Origin: G021776435 sp046756245
Lineage (GTDB): Bacteria; Pseudomonadota; Alphaproteobacteria; Caulobacterales; Parvularculaceae
Direction of reading: 5' to 3'
DNA: 16,724 nt
NCBI GenBank assembly: GCA_046756245.1
Contig: JBHHVZ010000062.1
Coordinates: forward strand, 1 to 16,724
Shown here: in pieces, positions 14,230 to 16,724 of the stretch
Layout of the letters: each line of letters opens with the position of its first letter
How positions within the stretch are numbered: the stretch's first letter is position 1
Translations under genes and position numbers: made by a program
Notes under the pieces: generated by a model
Database searches by the model: none
What the model saw: only the letters and a program-made list of their open reading frames with translations
Told to the model about the DNA's origin: nothing

Positions 14230-15626
14230 AAATGGACAGCTGTTACGCCGGCATAGACCTCGGTTCGACCACCACCAAGGCGGTGATCATCGACAGCAAA
14301 GAACGCGTGCTTGGACGCGGCATCACCAATTCCCGATCGAATTACGAGCTCGCCTGCCAGATCGCCCGCGAAGAGGCGGAGATCAATGCCCGGTTCAATA
14401 TTCTGAGCCAGCGCCTCGAAAGCGCCGGCGCCATCGCCGAACACCATGGACCGCTGATGGCGTGGCTGTCGGCCTATTACAACCTCGCGCACTATCTTTG
14501 TCAGCTTGAGGCGCTGCATGAGGAATGCCTCGCAGCCCGAACGCACTGGCTCGGCTCGGCGGACGACATCGAAAAAATCAGCACTACGGTCGACTTCATT
14601 TTTGAGGAAATGAAACGGGAGGCGCCCGGCGCGTTCGAACCCGAAAAGCTTTCGCAGACCGACTTCTTCCGCGACCTTGCATCGAGCGCCTATATGCGGC
14701 TCGCCGAAAAAGCGAGCATTGAGCGCTCGATCCCGTTCGGGCGGCTCATCGCACTCTTCGACGGCGCCATCCTGCAGGTCGAGAACCGCAGCTTCGCGGG
14801 GGACTTCGAGAGTTATCTCGAATTCGCGCGTCTCAAGGCCTTGGAAGAGCTGCGTTTCGCCGCTTATGGCGAGGAAATCTCAAAGGCAGTCGCGGCGACC
14901 ATCGACATACCATTCAACGTCATCAACACCGTCGGCACCGGCTATGGCCGACTCACCCTGCCATTCGCCAAGCAGCAGATCCGTTCGGAAATTCTCTGTC
15001 ACGGCCTCGGCGCGCACTTCATGTATCCGAAGACCCGGACGGTTCTCGACATAGGCGGCCAGGACACCAAGGCGATTCAGATCGACGAGAAAGGCATCGT
15101 CACCGCCTTCCAGATGAACGACCGCTGCGCGGCCGGCTGCGGGCGCTATCTCGGCTATATCGCCGATGAAATGAATATGGGGGTCCATGAACTCGGGCCA
15201 ATGGCGATGCAGTCAAACAAGACCGTCAGGATCAATTCGACCTGCACGGTGTTCGCCGGCGCCGAATTGCGCGAACGCCTCGCGCTCGGCGAAAGGCGCG
15301 AGGACATTCTGGCGGGCCTCCACCGGGCGATTATCCTGCGGGCGATGTCGCTGCTCGCGCGCAGCGGCGGCGTTTCGAACGAGTTCACTTTCACCGGCGG
15401 CGTCGCGAGAAACGAAGCAGCGACATCGGCGCTCAAAAAACTGATCTTCGAGAATTACGGCGACATGGCGATCAATATCAGCCACGACAGCATTTATACC
15501 GGCGCGATCGGCGCGGCGCTGTTCGCCAAGCGCGATCCGCGCGGCGTCATGGCCGATCTCGAAATCTCGAAACTGAAAACCAAGAAAAAAGCGCCCCGGG
15601 ACGCAGCCGGCGCGGCACGCGCCTGA
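14226..15626 (+). CDS. bcrA: benzoyl-CoA reductase subunit A (BcrA), ATP-driven electron activator
   Basis: With BcrD it forms the ATPase module that takes electrons from reduced ferredoxin and, on ATP hydrolysis, drives them onto BcrBC at lower potential. It has an ASKHA fold: GIDLGSTTTKAVII at the N-terminus is phosphate-1, VLDIGGQDTKAI is phosphate-2, and FTGGVARNEAA is the adenosine motif. C301 in DRCAAGCGR and C340 in NSTCTVFAG are 39 residues apart, the spacing known for the two cluster Cys of the HgdC activator (127 and 166), so they should hold half of the [4Fe-4S] cluster shared with BcrD. An insert of about 150 residues, rich in helix (near 55-215), separates the phosphate motifs, as in other BcrA. 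The 466 residues exceed the roughly 438 of Thauera; the excess includes a basic tail (KLKTKKKAPRDAAG). The ATG overlaps the bcrB stop. Confidence 0.95.
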   Translation: MKMDSCYAGIDLGSTTTKAVIIDSKERVLGRGITNSRSNYELACQIAREEAEINARFNILSQRLESAGAIAEHHGPLMAWLSAYYNLAHYLCQLEALHEECLAARTHWLGSADDIEKISTTVDFIFEEMKREAPGAFEPEKLSQTDFFRDLASSAYMRLAEKASIERSIPFGRLIALFDGAILQVENRSFAGDFESYLEFARLKALEELRFAAYGEEISKAVAATIDIPFNVINTVGTGYGRLTLPFAKQQIRSEILCHGLGAHFMYPKTRTVLDIGGQDTKAIQIDEKGIVTAFQMNDRCAAGCGRYLGYIADEMNMGVHELGPMAMQSNKTVRINSTCTVFAGAELRERLALGERREDILAGLHRAIILRAMSLLARSGGVSNEFTFTGGVARNEAATSALKKLIFENYGDMAINISHDSIYTGAIGAALFAKRDPRGVMADLEISKLKTKKKAPRDAAGAARA

Positions 15627-15641
15627 ACGAGAGGAAACGTC

Positions 15642-16553
15642 ATGTTTTACACCGCAGGCATCGATGTCGGATGCGACTCCATAAAGACCGTGCTGATGCG
15701 CTTTGACGACGATGGGTCGAATGAGCGGCTGATCGCTGCGGACGTCGATAAAATCCGTAAACGGGACATCAAGGCGGTCGTCAACACCGCTTATGAGAGA
15801 GTGCTCAGAGAAAACGATCTCGCTGAAGACGATATCGCTTATGTTGCGACTACGGGCGAGGGGGAAATGGCCGAATTCCGCACCGGCCATTTCTATTCGA
15901 TGACGGCCCACGCCCGCGGCGCGATCTATCTCAATCCGGATGTCAGGGCGCTGATCGATTGCGGCGCGCTGCATTCGAAAGCGATGCTGATCGACGGGCG
16001 GTCGAAGGTCTTGTCCTACAAGATGACGTCGCAATGCGCATCCGGCTCCGGGCAGTTCCTTGAGAATATCGCCCGCTATCTCGGAGTCGGCATTGACGAT
16101 ATCGGCGTGCTGTCGCTTGAAGCCGACGATCCCGAACAGGTTTCGGGCATTTGCGCCGTGTTGGCCGAAACCGACGTGATCAATATGGTCAGCCGCAAAA
16201 TCTCGACGCCGAACATTCTCAAAGGCATTCACCTATCGATGGCCAAGCGCCTCGCCGGCCTCCTGCGCATGGTGAAGGCCGACGGCGATGTGTTGATGAC
16301 GGGGGGGCTTGCGAAAAACCAGGGCTTTCTCGCTGCATTGCAGGAACTCGCCGACGGCGATAAACGCCTCAACATTAAAATGCTGGCGCATGAGCAGTCG
16401 GTGCTCGCCGGCGCGCTTGGCGCCGCCCTTTGGGGCGCGTTCCGTCATGTCCGCCTGAGAGATGAAGGCGACGGGCCCGACGCCGTGTTGGCGCGCAATC
16501 GCGAAAGCGATTTTCAGGGAATGCGCGGCCAGGCGCTTCAGGCCGCCAGCTAA
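15642..16553 (+). CDS. bcrD: benzoyl-CoA reductase subunit D (BcrD), ATP-driven electron activator
   Basis: The smaller partner of BcrA in the ATPase/activator module. The 303 residues carry the ASKHA motifs GIDVGCDSIKTVLM, IDCGALHSKAM and VLMTGGLAKNQGF. C132 in TSQCASGSGQFLENIARYLGV and C171 in SGICAVLAETDVINM are 39 residues apart, exactly as in BcrA, so the two subunits together offer four Cys for one bridging [4Fe-4S] cluster. The phosphate-1 loop has Cys-Asp-Ser where relatives usually have small or hydroxyl residues. A tail of about 30 residues after ALWGAFRHVRL goes beyond the usual C-terminus (Thauera about 282 residues). The ATG follows a GAGAGGAAA ribosome site, 15 nt after bcrA. 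No ferredoxin gene follows within the window. Confidence 0.95.
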   Translation: MFYTAGIDVGCDSIKTVLMRFDDDGSNERLIAADVDKIRKRDIKAVVNTAYERVLRENDLAEDDIAYVATTGEGEMAEFRTGHFYSMTAHARGAIYLNPDVRALIDCGALHSKAMLIDGRSKVLSYKMTSQCASGSGQFLENIARYLGVGIDDIGVLSLEADDPEQVSGICAVLAETDVINMVSRKISTPNILKGIHLSMAKRLAGLLRMVKADGDVLMTGGLAKNQGFLAALQELADGDKRLNIKMLAHEQSVLAGALGAALWGAFRHVRLRDEGDGPDAVLARNRESDFQGMRGQALQAAS

Positions 16554-16628
16554 AGCACGTCGGTATGTCAGGTCGCCGGCGCGACAGCCTTCTCGCTAAT
16601 CTCGCTTCGCTCGATAAGCGGCGAATGC
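16554..16628. other. Short region between bcrD and the tRNA remnant
   Basis: Two weak dyads are present: GTCGC-CGGC-GCGAC (16572-16585) and an imperfect CGCTAATC / GATAAGCG pair (16594-16601 and 16613-16620, one mismatch). Neither is followed by a U-tract, so termination of the bcr operon here is possible but not shown. Confidence 0.35.
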
Positions 16629-16673
16629 TGGTGGGCGCACGTGGGATCGAACCACGGGCCTCTACCATGTCAA
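16629..16673 (-). pseudogene. 3' fragment of tRNA-Val(GAC), probable attachment-site remnant
   Basis: Read on the minus strand, 45 nt match the 3' half of a tRNA: anticodon loop TTGACAT (anticodon GAC), 3' anticodon strand GGTAG, variable loop AGGCC, T-stem CGTGG, T-loop TTCGATC, T-stem CCACG, acceptor strand TGCGCCC, A, CCA. The T-stem pairs perfectly. The sequence before it (GTGCG) does not pair with GGTAG, and no D-arm or 5' acceptor strand is found, so similarity stops precisely at the anticodon loop. Such 3' tRNA fragments are typically left when an integrative element inserts into a tRNA gene. By geometry, the element and the intact tRNA-Val should lie to the right of the window. Confidence 0.8.
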
Positions 16674-16724
16674 CGCACAAAAAACCGTGTAAAGACAAAT
16701 AGTTAGCTTCGCAATTGGCAGTAA

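Noticed and set aside
15213..16232. 339-residue open frame on the minus strand across bcrA and bcrD
   Set aside because: It spans two genuine genes in antisense and resembles no protein; a GC-rich coding shadow.
16629..16724. Complete tRNA gene
   Set aside because: Only the part from the anticodon loop to CCA is present; the preceding bases neither pair with the anticodon stem nor form a D-arm or 5' acceptor strand.
1..16724. CRISPR array or insertion sequence
   Set aside because: No regularly spaced direct repeats and no transposase or integrase reading frame were seen.

Overview
The window looks like chromosomal DNA of an alphaproteobacterium. The histidyl-tRNA synthetase is of the divergent alphaproteobacterial kind (GLDYYTGPVFEA and SVGGGGRYDGL motifs), the genes are GC-rich, and a palindromic repeat of a sort common in that class lies after hisS. 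The likely lifestyle is facultatively anaerobic growth on aromatic compounds. No species is named because nothing here decides it.

Layout. (1) 3-869: 3' part of hisS. (2) 880-1035: nested palindromic repeat between convergent genes. (3) 1054-2649, minus: malate synthase A (aceB). (4) 2650-3176: divergent control region with a perfect FNR/FixK-type box, a possible -10 element and a leader hairpin. (5) 3177-8033, plus: a three-gene unit made of an MIO-type phenylalanine aminomutase/ammonia-lyase of the AdmH/EncP clade, a class III aminotransferase resembling beta-phenylalanine aminotransferase, and a feruloyl-CoA-synthase-family acid:CoA ligase. (6) 8034-8236: promoter whose -35/-10 spacer contains a 16-bp near-palindrome, a likely repressor operator. 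(7) 8237-16553, plus: had, oah, dch, a TetR-family regulator, then bcrC, bcrB, bcrA, bcrD, the ATP-dependent class I benzoyl-CoA reductase. (8) 16629-16673, minus: the 3' part of a tRNA-Val(GAC), cut exactly at the anticodon loop, which looks like an attachment-site remnant.

How the genes may work together. BcrCBAD, Dch, Had and Oah form the Thauera-type upper benzoyl-CoA pathway: benzoyl-CoA to cyclohexa-1,5-diene-1-carbonyl-CoA to 6-hydroxy- and 6-oxo-cyclohexenecarbonyl-CoA to 3-hydroxypimelyl-CoA. The upstream unit suggests where the benzoyl-CoA comes from. L-phenylalanine could be isomerised to beta-phenylalanine, transaminated to benzoylacetate (3-oxo-3-phenylpropanoate), activated to benzoylacetyl-CoA, and cleaved by a thiolase encoded elsewhere to benzoyl-CoA plus acetyl-CoA. 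This route differs from the known anaerobic phenylalanine pathway through phenylacetate and phenylglyoxylate, and I know of no description of it as a catabolic pathway. The alternative is ammonia-lyase chemistry: cinnamate, cinnamoyl-CoA, beta-oxidation, benzoyl-CoA. The pathway assignment is inference; the family assignments are firm.

Not seen in the window: a ferredoxin or its reductase, a thiolase, a benzoate-CoA ligase, lower-pathway beta-oxidation genes, isocitrate lyase, and any complete tRNA or rRNA.
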